Positions 1 to 9,092 are shown, counted from the first letter of the stretch. The stretch: DNA of 64,000 bases from Fructobacillus evanidus (GCF_963580165.1 NZ_CAUZLM010000001.1:186001-250000); one strand, 5' to 3'. Numbers and translations: made by a program. Notes: generated by a model not told the origin, from the sequence alone.

Positions 1-1
1 A

Positions 2-757
2 GTGCAATATGAACAGAGCTTTGTCCATGTTGGCTTTGCGACTTTGGCGAAGACTAATGCGGGTCTGATTTTAGAAAAGGGCTTGCCAAATGTGGCTAGC
101 TTTCGGGCGGCATTGCCTAAAAAGCCAGATTCAGCAAAGCGAGTAGCAGCGGTTGTTTTGAATGCCAATCCTTTTACCAAGGGCCACCGGTACTTGGTGG
201 AGACGGCAGCGCGGAAAAATGACTTTGTTTATGTATTTGTCGTGGAGGAAGACCAATCGTTGTTTACGACTGAAGAACGATTGCGTTTAGTTCAGGAAGG
301 GACGAGCGACTTGGCAAATGTCAAAGTGGCAACTGGCGGACCTTATATGGTCTCCAGCCTGTCTTTCCCGGCTTATTTTCTCAAAGATGACAGTCAACGG
401 GTTTCTTATCAAACGCGGCTCGATGCGACGTTGTTTAAAGAACAAATTGCCAAACCATTGGGCATCACAAGTCGGTATGTTGGCACGGAGCCACTGTCAC
501 AAACAACGAATCAGTATAATCAGGCGCTACAAGAAGTGCTACCGCCAGAAGTTCAGGTTGAGCTGGTACCAAGAATGACGGAGCCAGCAGGCAGTCAGCA
601 GGTTATTAGTGCTCGTACGGTCCGGAAAGCCATTCAAACTGGTCGGGTTCAGGATGTGGCTGACATGTTGCCAGCGCCGAGTGCATCCTTTATCGAAAAA
701 CACCTCACCGACTTACAAGCAAGAATCAAGAAAGGACAAAAAATCGATGGAAATTAA
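2..757 (+). CDS. citC: [Citrate (pro-3S)-lyase] ligase, 5'-truncated by window edge
   Basis: This enzyme acetylates the prosthetic group of the citrate lyase acyl carrier protein (CitD) with acetate and ATP, switching the lyase on. The frame is open to the left edge. Only the C-terminal 251 residues are present, of about 340 usual for the family, so the N-terminal GNAT-like part is mostly outside. The nucleotidyltransferase signature NANPFTKGHRYLVE, a HIGH-type motif, is visible near fragment residues 54-67. The stop at 755-757 lies inside citD, so the genes are translationally coupled. The identification is firm; the true start cannot be seen. Confidence 0.93.
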   Translation: MQYEQSFVHVGFATLAKTNAGLILEKGLPNVASFRAALPKKPDSAKRVAAVVLNANPFTKGHRYLVETAARKNDFVYVFVVEEDQSLFTTEERLRLVQEGTSDLANVKVATGGPYMVSSLSFPAYFLKDDSQRVSYQTRLDATLFKEQIAKPLGITSRYVGTEPLSQTTNQYNQALQEVLPPEVQVELVPRMTEPAGSQQVISARTVRKAIQTGRVQDVADMLPAPSASFIEKHLTDLQARIKKGQKIDGN

Positions 758-1040
758 GAAAACCGCCTTGGCGGGGACCCTCGAATCTTCGGATGTTCAA
801 ATCATGGTCAGTCAAGGCACGAATGGCCTGGAATTTGACTTGGTTTCGGATGTAGCCAAGCAGTTTGGCGACCAGATTCAAGCAACGATCGAAGGAGTTT
901 TTGCTGCCTATGACATTCAAAATGCTGTCATTAAGGTAGTTGACCAGGGGGCCTTGGATCCTGTTATCAAAGCACGGGCCATCACGGTTTGCCAACGGGC
1001 TTTGGATCAAGTTGACCAGCCACAGTGGGAGGTGCTCTAA
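747..1040 (+). CDS. citD: Citrate lyase acyl carrier protein (gamma subunit)
   Basis: CitD carries the 2'-(5''-triphosphoribosyl)-3'-dephospho-CoA arm on which acetyl and citryl groups shuttle between CitF and CitE. The product is 97 residues, the normal family length. The conserved attachment region near residues 10-16 (AGTLESSD) includes the serine that takes the prosthetic group. The ATG at 747 overlaps the citC stop by 11 bases and has AAAGGA about 9 bases upstream. Longer upstream starts in this frame would run deep into citC and are rejected. Confidence 0.95.
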   Translation: MEIKKTALAGTLESSDVQIMVSQGTNGLEFDLVSDVAKQFGDQIQATIEGVFAAYDIQNAVIKVVDQGALDPVIKARAITVCQRALDQVDQPQWEVL

Positions 1041-1951
1041 TGGTTGCAAGTGAACGTCTACGACGGACCATGATGTTTGTTCCAGGTAATAATCCGGGGT
1101 TAATCAAGGATGCCGGAATTTTTGGGGCTGATTCGATTATGTTTGATTTAGAGGACGCGGTTTCACTCACCGAGAAAGATGCCGCCCGTTACCTCGTTTA
1201 TGAGGCATTGTCCCGTTTTGATTATGGGGATGCTGAACTAGTTGTTCGAATTAATGGTTTGGATACACCCTTTTACCAAAACGATATTAAAGCGATGGTG
1301 AAGGCTGGTATTGATGTGATTCGTCTGCCAAAAACGGAATCGGCTGAGATGGTCCAGGAGCTCGAGAACTTGGTCGCTTCAGCAGAACAGGAATTTGGCA
1401 AAGAAGTTGGCTCGACTCACTTGATGGCCGCCATTGAATCGGCCAAGGGTGTTGTCAATGCCAATGAAATCGCAGCTGCTTCTGACCGAATGATTGGCAT
1501 TGCGCTATCTGCCGAAGATTATACAACCGATATGAAGACCCATCGTTATCCGGATGGTCAAGAACTGTTGTATGCCCGCAATGTCATTTTGCATGCCGCT
1601 CGAGCAGCAGGAATTGCAGCTTTTGATACCGTCTTTACTAATTTGGATGACGAGGAAGGCTTTATCCGGGAAACCAAATTGATTCATCAACTTGGTTTTG
1701 ATGGCAAATCAGTGATTAATCCGCGGCAGATTCCTTTGGTTAACCAAGTTTATCAACCAAGTCAAAAGGAGATTACCAACGCTCAAAACGTGATTATGGC
1801 CCTTAAGGCCGCCCAACAAAAGGGATCAGGTGTGATTGCCATTAACGGTCAGATGGTTGACCGACCAGTTGTGTTACGGGCAGAACGAGTAATGGCTTTG
1901 GCCAAGGCGAACCACCTTGTTGATCAGGAGGGAAATAACATTGAAGAATAA
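1040..1951 (+). CDS. citE: Citrate lyase beta subunit (citryl-ACP lyase)
   Basis: CitE cleaves citryl-ACP to oxaloacetate and acetyl-ACP. The 303-residue product belongs to the HpcH/HpaI aldolase fold: the N-terminal MMFVPGNNPGL, FDLEDAV with acidic metal-site residues, and AIESAKGV are all present. The start is the ATG of a TAATG overlap with the citD stop, with GGGAGG at 1027-1032. An upstream in-frame start at 1025 would overlap this ribosome binding site and is not used. It is cotranscribed with citC, citD and citF. Confidence 0.95.
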   Translation: MVASERLRRTMMFVPGNNPGLIKDAGIFGADSIMFDLEDAVSLTEKDAARYLVYEALSRFDYGDAELVVRINGLDTPFYQNDIKAMVKAGIDVIRLPKTESAEMVQELENLVASAEQEFGKEVGSTHLMAAIESAKGVVNANEIAAASDRMIGIALSAEDYTTDMKTHRYPDGQELLYARNVILHAARAAGIAAFDTVFTNLDDEEGFIRETKLIHQLGFDGKSVINPRQIPLVNQVYQPSQKEITNAQNVIMALKAAQQKGSGVIAINGQMVDRPVVLRAERVMALAKANHLVDQEGNNIEE

Positions 1952-3479
1952 AGTTCAGCGCGAAATTCCAGATGAAATTTTGAACCAATACCATGATGGC
2001 GGTTTCGAATCAGTCGACTTTGGTCATCCAACAATTCAAAGGGTGGCACCAAAGGTGCTGGCGCAAACCGGTCCTAGTAAAGTTGTTGAGTCGATTCAAC
2101 AGGTTGTCCATGATACTGTTTTCGATGGCATGACGATTTCTTTCCATCACCATTTTCGTGAAGGTGATTTTGTCTTTAACATGGTAATGCGAGAAATCAT
2201 TGATGCCGGGTATCAAAATCTTTCGTTAGCCCCTTCATCATTGACGAACGTGATGAATGATATTGTGGTTGAAGCGATTGAAAAGGGCGTTGTCACCAAT
2301 ATTACCTCTTCTGGGATGCGGGGAACGCTGGGGGATGCAATCTCTCATGGCGCTCTCAAAAATCCTGTGATCTTCCGTTCACACGGAAATCGGGCACGGG
2401 CAATTGAGTCCGGTGAAATTCAAATTGATGTTGCCTTTTTAGGTGTGCCGAATGCTGATGAGATGGGAAATGCCAATGGAATGGACGGCGAAACTGCCTT
2501 TGGCTCTTTGGGTTATGCTTTGATGGATGCCCGCTATGCTGACAAATTAGTCCTGATTACGGACGATTTAAAGCCTTATCCAAACACCCCCGCTTCCATT
2601 CAGCAAACTGAGGTTGACTATGTGGTTAAGGTGGACAAGGTTGGTGACCCTGACAAAATTGGCTCCGGGGCAACTCGCTTCACCAAGGATCTAAAGGAGC
2701 TGCAAATTGCTAAGATGGTGAACCAAGTCATTACGCACTCACCATACTTTAAAGACGGCTTTTCTTTTCAGACTGGTTCCGGTGGGGCAGCGCTAGCCGT
2801 GACCCGCTTCTTGCGCCAATCAATGATTGAAAAGCAGATTAAGGCATCCTTTGCTTTGGGTGGCATTACGAAGCCAACGGTTGACCTCTTGAAAGAGGGC
2901 CTAGTTGCCAAAATTATGGACGTCCAGGACTTCGACAAGGGGGCGGCCTTCTCGATGCGAGAGAGCCCAAATCAGCAAGAAATCGATGCGTCATGGTATG
3001 CTGATCCGGCTAACAAGGGTGCCATGGTTGATAAGTTGGATGTTGCCATTCTTTCAGCCCTGGAAATCGATACTGATTTTAACGTGAATGTGATGTCGGG
3101 TTCCGATGGTGTGATTCGGGGTGCAATCGGGGGTCACCAGGATGCGGCAACGGCCAAGTTGACGATTATTTCCGCTCCTTTGGTTCGTGGTCGGATTGCT
3201 ACAGTGGTTCCAGCAGTTACAACGGTGATTACGCCAGGTGATTCGATTGATGTATTGGTAACCGAAATCGGCATTGCGATTAATCCAAAGCGTCAGGATT
3301 TAAAGGATGCTCTGGCCAAGGTGCCAGGTTTGCCAATCTATTCGATTGAAGAACTGCAACAACGCGCAGAGAAATTGGTTGGTCGACCTAAGCCGTTGGC
3401 CTTTAAAGACCGAGTGGTGGCCTTGGCCGAATATCGTGATGGCACTCTCATTGATGTCATCAAGGAAGTACAAGATTAA
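1941..3479 (+). CDS. citF: Citrate lyase alpha subunit (citrate:acetyl-ACP transferase)
   Basis: CitF exchanges the acetyl group on CitD for citrate. I choose a TTG start at 1941 because AGGAGGG lies at 1926-1932 at ideal spacing and the resulting protein (512 residues, MKNKVQREIPDEI) matches the usual CitF length. An earlier start at 1917 has no ribosome binding site. The TTG start and the 11-base overlap with citE suggest subunit balancing by translational coupling. A terminator follows at 3491, so citF closes this transcript. Confidence 0.94.
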   Translation: MKNKVQREIPDEILNQYHDGGFESVDFGHPTIQRVAPKVLAQTGPSKVVESIQQVVHDTVFDGMTISFHHHFREGDFVFNMVMREIIDAGYQNLSLAPSSLTNVMNDIVVEAIEKGVVTNITSSGMRGTLGDAISHGALKNPVIFRSHGNRARAIESGEIQIDVAFLGVPNADEMGNANGMDGETAFGSLGYALMDARYADKLVLITDDLKPYPNTPASIQQTEVDYVVKVDKVGDPDKIGSGATRFTKDLKELQIAKMVNQVITHSPYFKDGFSFQTGSGGAALAVTRFLRQSMIEKQIKASFALGGITKPTVDLLKEGLVAKIMDVQDFDKGAAFSMRESPNQQEIDASWYADPANKGAMVDKLDVAILSALEIDTDFNVNVMSGSDGVIRGAIGGHQDAATAKLTIISAPLVRGRIATVVPAVTTVITPGDSIDVLVTEIGIAINPKRQDLKDALAKVPGLPIYSIEELQQRAEKLVGRPKPLAFKDRVVALAEYRDGTLIDVIKEVQD

Positions 3480-3490
3480 CAGTTAGTTTG

Positions 3491-3517
3491 GAGGGCAGGG
3501 AAACCGGCCCTCTTTTC
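3491..3517 (+). terminator. Terminator after citF
   Basis: GAGGGC and GCCCTC form a 6-bp stem around a 10-base loop and are followed by TTTT. It separates citCDEF from citXG, although read-through is likely because the stem is short. Confidence 0.6.
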
Positions 3518-3583
3518 TATCACAGTAGTCGATAGCCGATTTTGTTAGAATAGACAGTAGAAATCAGTTTGAAAGGAAAGAAG

Positions 3584-5002
3584 ATGCTTGAATTGTTTGC
3601 CGGTGGTCAGGCGGTTACCTTAGACCAAGTTTTAACTAATCGCGAGTGGCGGTCAGCCGTTCAGCAACAATTGGAAGCTGATTTTCCTGACCAGGTCGTG
3701 GTGGCGGTGAAGTTGAATATTGCTGGCCCAATTAAAAATAGCCCCAAGATTCAGCAGGTCTTTTCGGCTGGCTGGCAAGTCATTAAACGGGCTGTTGTTA
3801 GTGACAGTGTTGCTATCAAAAAGGTGCATGTGGATGACCAACGCATAACCGGCCCCGAGGCCTTTTTGGTTTTGGACGGGCAGCTGAAGAAATGGAAGCA
3901 AGAATTGTTGCGCTTTGAGGAAGAATTTGTCCTTGGCCGTTTGTTTGACTGCGATGTGATGGCTGATTGGGCGGAGGGCTATCAGTTTTCACGACGAGAC
4001 TTGGGCCTGCCTCCTCGACGTTGTTTGGTTTGTGATGGCGATGCGAAGGTTTGTGCTAAGGAAGGGCGCCATCCGCTTGCTACGGTTCAGGCGGCTAGCA
4101 ACCAGTTGTACAGAGACTATTTTGTGACTGATTTAACCTTGTCGGCATGGTCGCAAGATTTCGTGGTTGATGCAGCCGTTGCCGCTTGCCTGCAAGAAGT
4201 GGTCTTAGCGCCCAAGCCAGGGTTGGTTGACCCAATTTCAGCAGGTGCCCACCATGATATGACGGTGATGACCTTTGTTGATTCGGCTGTAGTGCTCCGA
4301 CCTTACTTTGAGAAGGCCTTTGAACTGGGTCAAAAATTTAGTCAGGCGGAGGCAACGAAACTGCTAGCGGCCTTGCGACCAGAAGGGGTCAAGGCGGAGC
4401 AGGCCATGTATCTGGCGACAGATGGGGTGAATACGCATAAGGGGGCGATTTTTACGTTAGGGATTCTCATTGCCGCCTATGGTTTAGCAATCCAGGATAA
4501 ACGGTCGACAACCCTCCAAACAGTTTTAAACCTCGTCCAAAAAATCAGTGCCAATGTCTTAGATGATGACTTGGTGAGCCCGACTCGTACTGACCAGCAA
4601 GAAGAAACGGCTGGCCATTATCAATACCGGACCTACCAGTTGACAGGCGTTCGGGGCGAGGTTGCCGCCGGTTTACCGTCGTTAGCGCAGGTTGGCCTGC
4701 CAACTTTCCGTGACCGGCCGGGCTCCGTGACAAATCGCTTTTTGGATACGCTAATGGCACTAGCGGGGGCGATTCAGGATTCAACGCTGATTAAGCGCGC
4801 GCAAACGCCGGCAATCGTTCAGCAAATGCAGGATTGGGTGGCTGAATTTTTCGCCCTTGGTGGTGCTGAGACAGTGGCCGGTCAAGAGTATTTAACGGCG
4901 TTGAACCAAACGATGATTGAACAAAATTTGAGTATTGGTGGGGCGGCGGATTACCTGATTTTGACTATTTTTATTAGTCGCCTATCAGGTTTGTTATCAT
5001 GA
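3584..5002 (+). CDS. citXG: CitX-CitG fusion: apo-citrate lyase prosthetic group transferase / triphosphoribosyl-dephospho-CoA synthase
   Basis: This is a bifunctional maturation enzyme of 472 residues. The CitG part makes the triphosphoribosyl-dephospho-CoA precursor from ATP and dephospho-CoA, and the CitX part transfers it to CitD. Residues 1 to about 190 are CitX-like, with the Cys/Arg-rich PPRRCLVCDGDAKVC segment near 150. From about 200 on is CitG (AAVAACLQEVVLAPKPGLVDP, then the GAHHDM and GVNTHKGAIF motifs). The start is ATG 3584 with GAAAGGAAAG just upstream; an in-frame TTG at 3569 precedes that site and is rejected. CitX-CitG fusions are known in some bacteria. Confidence 0.92.
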   Translation: MLELFAGGQAVTLDQVLTNREWRSAVQQQLEADFPDQVVVAVKLNIAGPIKNSPKIQQVFSAGWQVIKRAVVSDSVAIKKVHVDDQRITGPEAFLVLDGQLKKWKQELLRFEEEFVLGRLFDCDVMADWAEGYQFSRRDLGLPPRRCLVCDGDAKVCAKEGRHPLATVQAASNQLYRDYFVTDLTLSAWSQDFVVDAAVAACLQEVVLAPKPGLVDPISAGAHHDMTVMTFVDSAVVLRPYFEKAFELGQKFSQAEATKLLAALRPEGVKAEQAMYLATDGVNTHKGAIFTLGILIAAYGLAIQDKRSTTLQTVLNLVQKISANVLDDDLVSPTRTDQQEETAGHYQYRTYQLTGVRGEVAAGLPSLAQVGLPTFRDRPGSVTNRFLDTLMALAGAIQDSTLIKRAQTPAIVQQMQDWVAEFFALGGAETVAGQEYLTALNQTMIEQNLSIGGAADYLILTIFISRLSGLLS

Positions 5003-5032
5003 TAGTAATCAACAAAGAAGAGGAACATGGGA

Positions 5033-5821
5033 ATGGCTTTTTTTACAACGAGTGATGGTGTTCGAATTAACTATACAGATCGAGCGGGGGATGGTCCCGT
5101 TGCCGTTTTACTGTCGGGATTTTCAGGTATTCAAGCAGAATGGTCTTATCAAATTCCGGGACTAGAAGCCCGCGGTTACCGGGTCGTGACGATGGATTGG
5201 CGGTCACACGGGCAGTCAGAACGGACGACTAAGAACTTGCGGGTTTCTCGCCTAGCGGCTGACTTACATGAACTTGTTGAACTATTGAAAATTGATGAAA
5301 TTACGCTAGTCGGGCACTCGATGGGTGGGTCGGTTATTTGGGCCTATCTATCGTTATTTGGCCAAGAAAAGTTGAAACAGTTGGTCATCGTTGATGAGAG
5401 CCCCAAGCTTCTTAATGAGGGGACATGGACGGCCGGCATTCGCAATCTGACTTGGTCAACTTTTGGTACCGTGTCTAAAACCTTTATTAAGCAACACCTG
5501 ACCGCTGTGCCGGTTGCATCGGAATTTAAGGCATTGTTGAAAGAGGATAAGGTGAAAAATCCCTTCGATTTTGATTTAGCTTATCCCTTGATGAAGAATC
5601 ACTTGCTGGAAGATTGGCGCCAGGACCTAGCAGATTGTACGTTGAAAACGCTGTTTGTTGCCGGCGGAGCTTCACCTTTATGTAAAATCGGCTATTATCA
5701 TGATTTCGAAGATTTATTGAACCAACACTCTTCTTTAAAAGTTATACAAAAAGCTGGCCATTTGCCTCATTTAGAAATTCCAGAAGAATTTAATCAAGTA
5801 TTTTTTGAATTTATTGATTAA
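5033..5821 (+). CDS. Alpha/beta hydrolase fold protein
   Basis: A 262-residue serine hydrolase of unknown substrate. The nucleophile elbow GHSMGG is near residue 95, a candidate acid lies near residue 220, and the catalytic His is in AGHLPHLE near the C terminus. Two in-frame ATGs occur, at 5027 and 5033. GAGG at 5020-5023 is only 3 bases from the first but 9 from the second, so I prefer 5033. It sits between citXG and the citrate-type transporters, which suggests no clear role in citrate use. Esterase or peptidase activity are equally possible. Confidence 0.85.
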   Translation: MAFFTTSDGVRINYTDRAGDGPVAVLLSGFSGIQAEWSYQIPGLEARGYRVVTMDWRSHGQSERTTKNLRVSRLAADLHELVELLKIDEITLVGHSMGGSVIWAYLSLFGQEKLKQLVIVDESPKLLNEGTWTAGIRNLTWSTFGTVSKTFIKQHLTAVPVASEFKALLKEDKVKNPFDFDLAYPLMKNHLLEDWRQDLADCTLKTLFVAGGASPLCKIGYYHDFEDLLNQHSSLKVIQKAGHLPHLEIPEEFNQVFFEFID

Positions 5822-5844
5822 TTTTATAAAATTTGTGATAAGAT
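5814..5844 (+). promoter_or_regulatory. Possible promoter of first 2HCT transporter
   Basis: An extended -10 element TGaTAAGAT (5836-5844) has a TTGATT 19 bases upstream inside the end of the hydrolase gene. Spacing is long and the -35 is partial, so this is tentative. Confidence 0.35.
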
Positions 5845-5889
5845 ACCCCTAGATACGATAACAGATGTAATTGATGCAGGAGAATGTAG

Positions 5890-7209
5890 ATGAAGAAAGA
5901 TAGACAACCGTCAGGTGCTATCAGCTTCTTTTCGAATTTCGAAGCCAAGCTGAAAATTGTTGGTTTAGGGGGAACGGCCTTCCTTTTGATGACCCTTTTA
6001 TTGTTTGTGGTCCTCTGGATGGATATCTTACCCGATAACATGGGTGGGGCGTTATTCACACTCGTTATTTTCGGCGGGGCCCTGTATTATCTTGGTAGCC
6101 ATTTGCCAATTTTTAAGTCCTATTTGGGCGGTGGATCGGTTTTTGCCACTGTGGGCGCAGCCATTATTGCTGGGCTAGGTCTTGTACCGAGTAGCGCAAT
6201 CAGTACGGTACGCAACTTTATTTCAACTTCCAATTTTTTGGAATTTTATATTGTGTCGCTGATTATTTCGGCCATTTTAAAGATGGACCGACAATTATTA
6301 TTAAAATCAGCGGTGCGGTTTTTACCAGTTGCTTTCTTGGCCATGGTCGCTAATTTCTTTGTTGTTGGCCTGGTCGGGCAGTTGTTGGGATTGGGCTTTG
6401 TGCATACGTCGCTCTATATTTCCTTCCCGGTCATGGCCGGTGGTGTGGGGGCTGGCATCGTGCCACTGTCGACCATTTATGGTTCGGCTCTCGGGTTGCC
6501 AGCAGGGCCAATCCTATCACAGCTTTTCCCAGCCCTCGTGCTGTCCAACTTACTGGCAATTATTGGTGCGGGTCTCTTGGTTAAAAATACGGAGCAATCG
6601 CCCTGGAACGGCCACGGGGACTTATTAAAGGCAACGGGTGAGATGCGAGGAACAAAAGCAAAGCCTGTGAAAATTGAATTTGAGCGGCTGCTGGTGGGGA
6701 TGATGGTCGCTATGGCTTTTTATCTGCTTGGCCTGATGCTCCATCATTTGTTGCCAAGCATTAATGCCTTTGCCTTTCTGATTTTAGTGGCGATAGCTGC
6801 TAAGGCCAGCAATTTGGTGCCGACTTATTACGAACAGTCCGCGGTCCTCTTTGGTCAATTGATCGTGCAAACGATGACCAAAGCTTTGCTAGCTGGGGTT
6901 GGATTGGCCTTACTTGATTTATCCGCCTTATTAGAGACGGTGACTTGGCAGTTGGCTATCTGTGTGATAGTTTCCGTTGTGACAATTGCTTTGGTGGCGG
7001 GCTATTTGGGCAAAATCTTTGGTCTTTACCCGGTCGAGTCGGCTGTCACTGCTGGTTTAGTTAACAATTCGATGGGTGGAACCGGAAACGTCGCAGTTCT
7101 CTCTGCTGCTAACCGGATGAATTTGATTGCCTTTGCGCAGATGGGCAATCGAATTGGTGGTGCCATCGTTTTGGTAATTGCTGGTTTCTTTGTCACAGTT
7201 TTTGCCTGA
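5890..7209 (+). CDS. 2-hydroxycarboxylate transporter family protein (CitP/MaeP type), copy 1
   Basis: A 439-residue secondary carrier, probably for citrate or malate in exchange with lactate or in symport. The duplicated 2HCT architecture shows in the glycine-rich re-entrant loop MAGGVGAGIVPLS near residue 180 and its counterpart NNSMGGTGNVAVLS near residue 393. The Arg of MGNRIGGA near the C terminus sits where the substrate-binding Arg of CitP lies. About ten hydrophobic spans are evident. AGGAG at 5880-5884 precedes ATG 5890. It lies downstream of the citrate lyase genes, which supports citrate uptake. Its codon use is ordinary, in contrast to copy 2. Confidence 0.9.
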   Translation: MKKDRQPSGAISFFSNFEAKLKIVGLGGTAFLLMTLLLFVVLWMDILPDNMGGALFTLVIFGGALYYLGSHLPIFKSYLGGGSVFATVGAAIIAGLGLVPSSAISTVRNFISTSNFLEFYIVSLIISAILKMDRQLLLKSAVRFLPVAFLAMVANFFVVGLVGQLLGLGFVHTSLYISFPVMAGGVGAGIVPLSTIYGSALGLPAGPILSQLFPALVLSNLLAIIGAGLLVKNTEQSPWNGHGDLLKATGEMRGTKAKPVKIEFERLLVGMMVAMAFYLLGLMLHHLLPSINAFAFLILVAIAAKASNLVPTYYEQSAVLFGQLIVQTMTKALLAGVGLALLDLSALLETVTWQLAICVIVSVVTIALVAGYLGKIFGLYPVESAVTAGLVNNSMGGTGNVAVLSAANRMNLIAFAQMGNRIGGAIVLVIAGFFVTVFA

Positions 7210-7226
7210 CAATTTAAAATAAATCT

Positions 7227-7253
7227 AAGCAAACCCTGTGTTTGCTTTTTTTT
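7227..7253 (+). terminator. Terminator after 2HCT copy 1
   Basis: AAGCAAAC and GTTTGCTT pair around a 5-base loop, followed by a run of eight T. It gives each transporter copy a separate transcript end. Confidence 0.85.
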
Positions 7254-7335
7254 GTGAAAGAAACTTGCATTTTTTATTTAAATCTGAATTGAAGAGTGGT
7301 ATTATTAAAAAGTTGCTTTGCTAAAGGAGATTATA

Positions 7336-8658
7336 ATGTCTGAAGAATCACAGGCGTCGCAAGGCACCGGAATCTTTTCAAAAATCGAAAGCAAGTTTCA
7401 AGTAGCGGGTATTGGCGGTGTTGCCTTTATCCTGATGGCCATTTTGTTGGTGGCTGTCTTGAGCCTACGTTTGTTGCCAAATAACATCGCTGGTGCGATG
7501 TTTGCCTTAGTTATGCTTGGTGGTGTTTTCTTCTATGTTGGAAATAACCTACCAATCATGCGCTCATACCTTGGTGGAGGGTCAGCCTTCGCCGTTGTTG
7601 CCGGCTCGATCTTAGCCGGTACAGGGATTGTGCCTAAGGAAGCCGTAACAAGTATTCATACCTTTGTTTCTGATGTCAACTTCTTGGAGTTCTATATCGT
7701 GGCTTTGATTACCTCAGCCATTTTGAAGATGGATCGTAAGTTGTTGTTGAAATCAGCTGTGCGTTTCTTACCAGTAGCCTTTGGGGCAATGATTATTTCA
7801 TTCTTTGTGGTTAGTTTTGTTGGGCAATTGCTTGGCCTTGGCTTTAATCACACTGCATTGTACGTTGCTTTCCCAATGATGGCCGGTGGAATTGGAGCCG
7901 GTATTGTGCCATTGTCAAACATTTACGGGTCAGCCCTTCATGTTTCAGCAGGTACAATCTTGAACCAATTGTTCCCAGCCGTTGTTTTGGCAAACTTGAT
8001 GGCCATTATCGGTTCATCATTGTTGGTTAAGTTTACTGCCAAGTCAAAGATGAATGGTCAAGGTCAATTGTTGAAATCAGCAGATGACATGGCCGCTGAC
8101 AAGAAGGATGATGCCCCAGCCCTCAACTACTCACAGATGTTAGTTGGAATGATGGTGGCTTTGTCGTTCTACATGGTTGGTACTTTGTTGCACGCTTTGG
8201 TACCAAGTATCAACGCTTTCGCATTTTTGATCTTAGCAGTTATTGTAGCCAAGGCCTTGAACTTAGTTCCTAAGTTCTATGAAGATTCAGCCGTGATGTT
8301 TGGAAATCTGATCGTTTCTACAACAACACAAGCTTTGTTGGCTGGTATTGGATTAGCTTTGGTTGACATGAACAAGTTGCTCGCCACTTTGTCATGGCAG
8401 TTGGTTGTTTGTGCTTTAGTTTCAGTCGTAACGATTGGAATTGCAGGTGGTCTTTTGGGTAAGCTCTTTGGTTTGTACCCAGTTGAATCAGCAATTTCAG
8501 CCGGTATGATTAACAACTCAATGGGTGGAACTGGAAACGTTGCTGTGTTGTCAGCTTCTGACCGGATGGGCTTGATTGCCTTCGCTCAAATGGGTAACCG
8601 AATCGGTGGTGCTATCATCTTGATCTTAGGTGGCCTCTTGATTACGGTTTTGCATTAA
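7336..8658 (+). CDS. 2-hydroxycarboxylate transporter family protein (CitP/MaeP type), copy 2
   Basis: A 440-residue paralogue of the upstream gene, with the same re-entrant loop signatures (MAGGIGAGIVPLS, NNSMGGTGNVAVLS) and the C-terminal Arg motif MGNRIGGA. Similarity runs over the full length apart from the N terminus and a lysine/aspartate-rich cytoplasmic loop near residues 235-260. The start is ATG 7336 with AAGGAG 7 bases before; a TTG at 7318 lies upstream of that site and is rejected. Codons are biased to a small set (GTT, TTG, TCA, GGT), as in highly expressed genes, unlike copy 1. The two copies may differ in substrate (citrate versus malate) or in expression. Confidence 0.9.
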   Translation: MSEESQASQGTGIFSKIESKFQVAGIGGVAFILMAILLVAVLSLRLLPNNIAGAMFALVMLGGVFFYVGNNLPIMRSYLGGGSAFAVVAGSILAGTGIVPKEAVTSIHTFVSDVNFLEFYIVALITSAILKMDRKLLLKSAVRFLPVAFGAMIISFFVVSFVGQLLGLGFNHTALYVAFPMMAGGIGAGIVPLSNIYGSALHVSAGTILNQLFPAVVLANLMAIIGSSLLVKFTAKSKMNGQGQLLKSADDMAADKKDDAPALNYSQMLVGMMVALSFYMVGTLLHALVPSINAFAFLILAVIVAKALNLVPKFYEDSAVMFGNLIVSTTTQALLAGIGLALVDMNKLLATLSWQLVVCALVSVVTIGIAGGLLGKLFGLYPVESAISAGMINNSMGGTGNVAVLSASDRMGLIAFAQMGNRIGGAIILILGGLLITVLH

Positions 8659-8677
8659 TTTGCAAAAACGCTTTGTT

Positions 8678-8714
8678 AACCGTCTTCACATTTAATGTGA
8701 GGACGGTTTTTTGT
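8678..8714 (+). terminator. Terminator after 2HCT copy 2
   Basis: A strong hairpin of about 14 bp (AACCGTCTTCACAT with ATGTGAGGACGGTT, loop TTA) is followed by TTTT. Confidence 0.9.
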
Positions 8715-8720
8715 TGTGCT

Positions 8721-8752
8721 CATTCTCAGTTTGATAGTAAAAACTGAGAATG
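8721..8752. repeat. Perfect 12-bp inverted repeat in intergenic DNA
   Basis: CATTCTCAGTTT and AAACTGAGAATG flank an 8-base centre. No T tract follows, so it is not an obvious terminator. It could be a protein-binding dyad upstream of the surface-protein gene or a degenerate element. Confidence 0.6.
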
Positions 8753-9025
8753 ACGTGGTCACGCAAATTACCATGGTGTCGAAAACTAATTTTAATAAAA
8801 CAAGTAAAGGTAGTTCGTTTAGAGACTGATTGGAGTGAAATTACTATATTCTTTTCAACATTTTTGTGGTCATGGTCATTACAGCTATGCTTATTTAATC
8901 AATCATCGTATTGAAGGCGTTTTCAGGTTTAAATATTTATTTTTTAGAAAAGGGCTCTTTCTGTTAAAGTAATCATTTGAATTTATTTTCGACATTTCTA
9001 TTACAAATTAATTGAATTTATTACA
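8753..9025. other. AT-rich non-coding stretch upstream of the surface protein gene
   Basis: I see no credible gene here. The DNA is AT-rich with T tracts and probably holds the promoter of the downstream transcript, but no hexamer pair stands out enough to call. Confidence 0.5.
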
Positions 9026-9038
9026 AAGGAGTCATAAA

Positions 9039-9068
9039 ATGAAGAGTGAAAGATTGAACCAGCTTTGA
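9039..9068 (+). CDS. Short upstream ORF (9 residues, MKSERLNQL)
   Basis: AAGGAG at 9026-9031 lies 7 bases before this ATG, an ideal ribosome binding site for a nine-codon frame that ends 24 bases before the surface-protein start. The stop codon falls inside a small hairpin. It may be a leader peptide or an accident of sequence; no function is known to me. Confidence 0.4.
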   Translation: MKSERLNQL

Positions 9069-9073
9069 GCTGG
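9059..9073 (+). promoter_or_regulatory. Small hairpin at the uORF stop codon
   Basis: CCAGCT and AGCTGG form a perfect 6-bp stem with a TTG loop spanning the uORF stop. The ribosome binding site of the next gene (GAGGGGTG, about 9079) starts 6 bases later, so a ribosome on the uORF would open it. It could tune translation of the surface protein. Confidence 0.4.
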
Positions 9074-9092
9074 ATTTGAGGGGTGAAAATAA

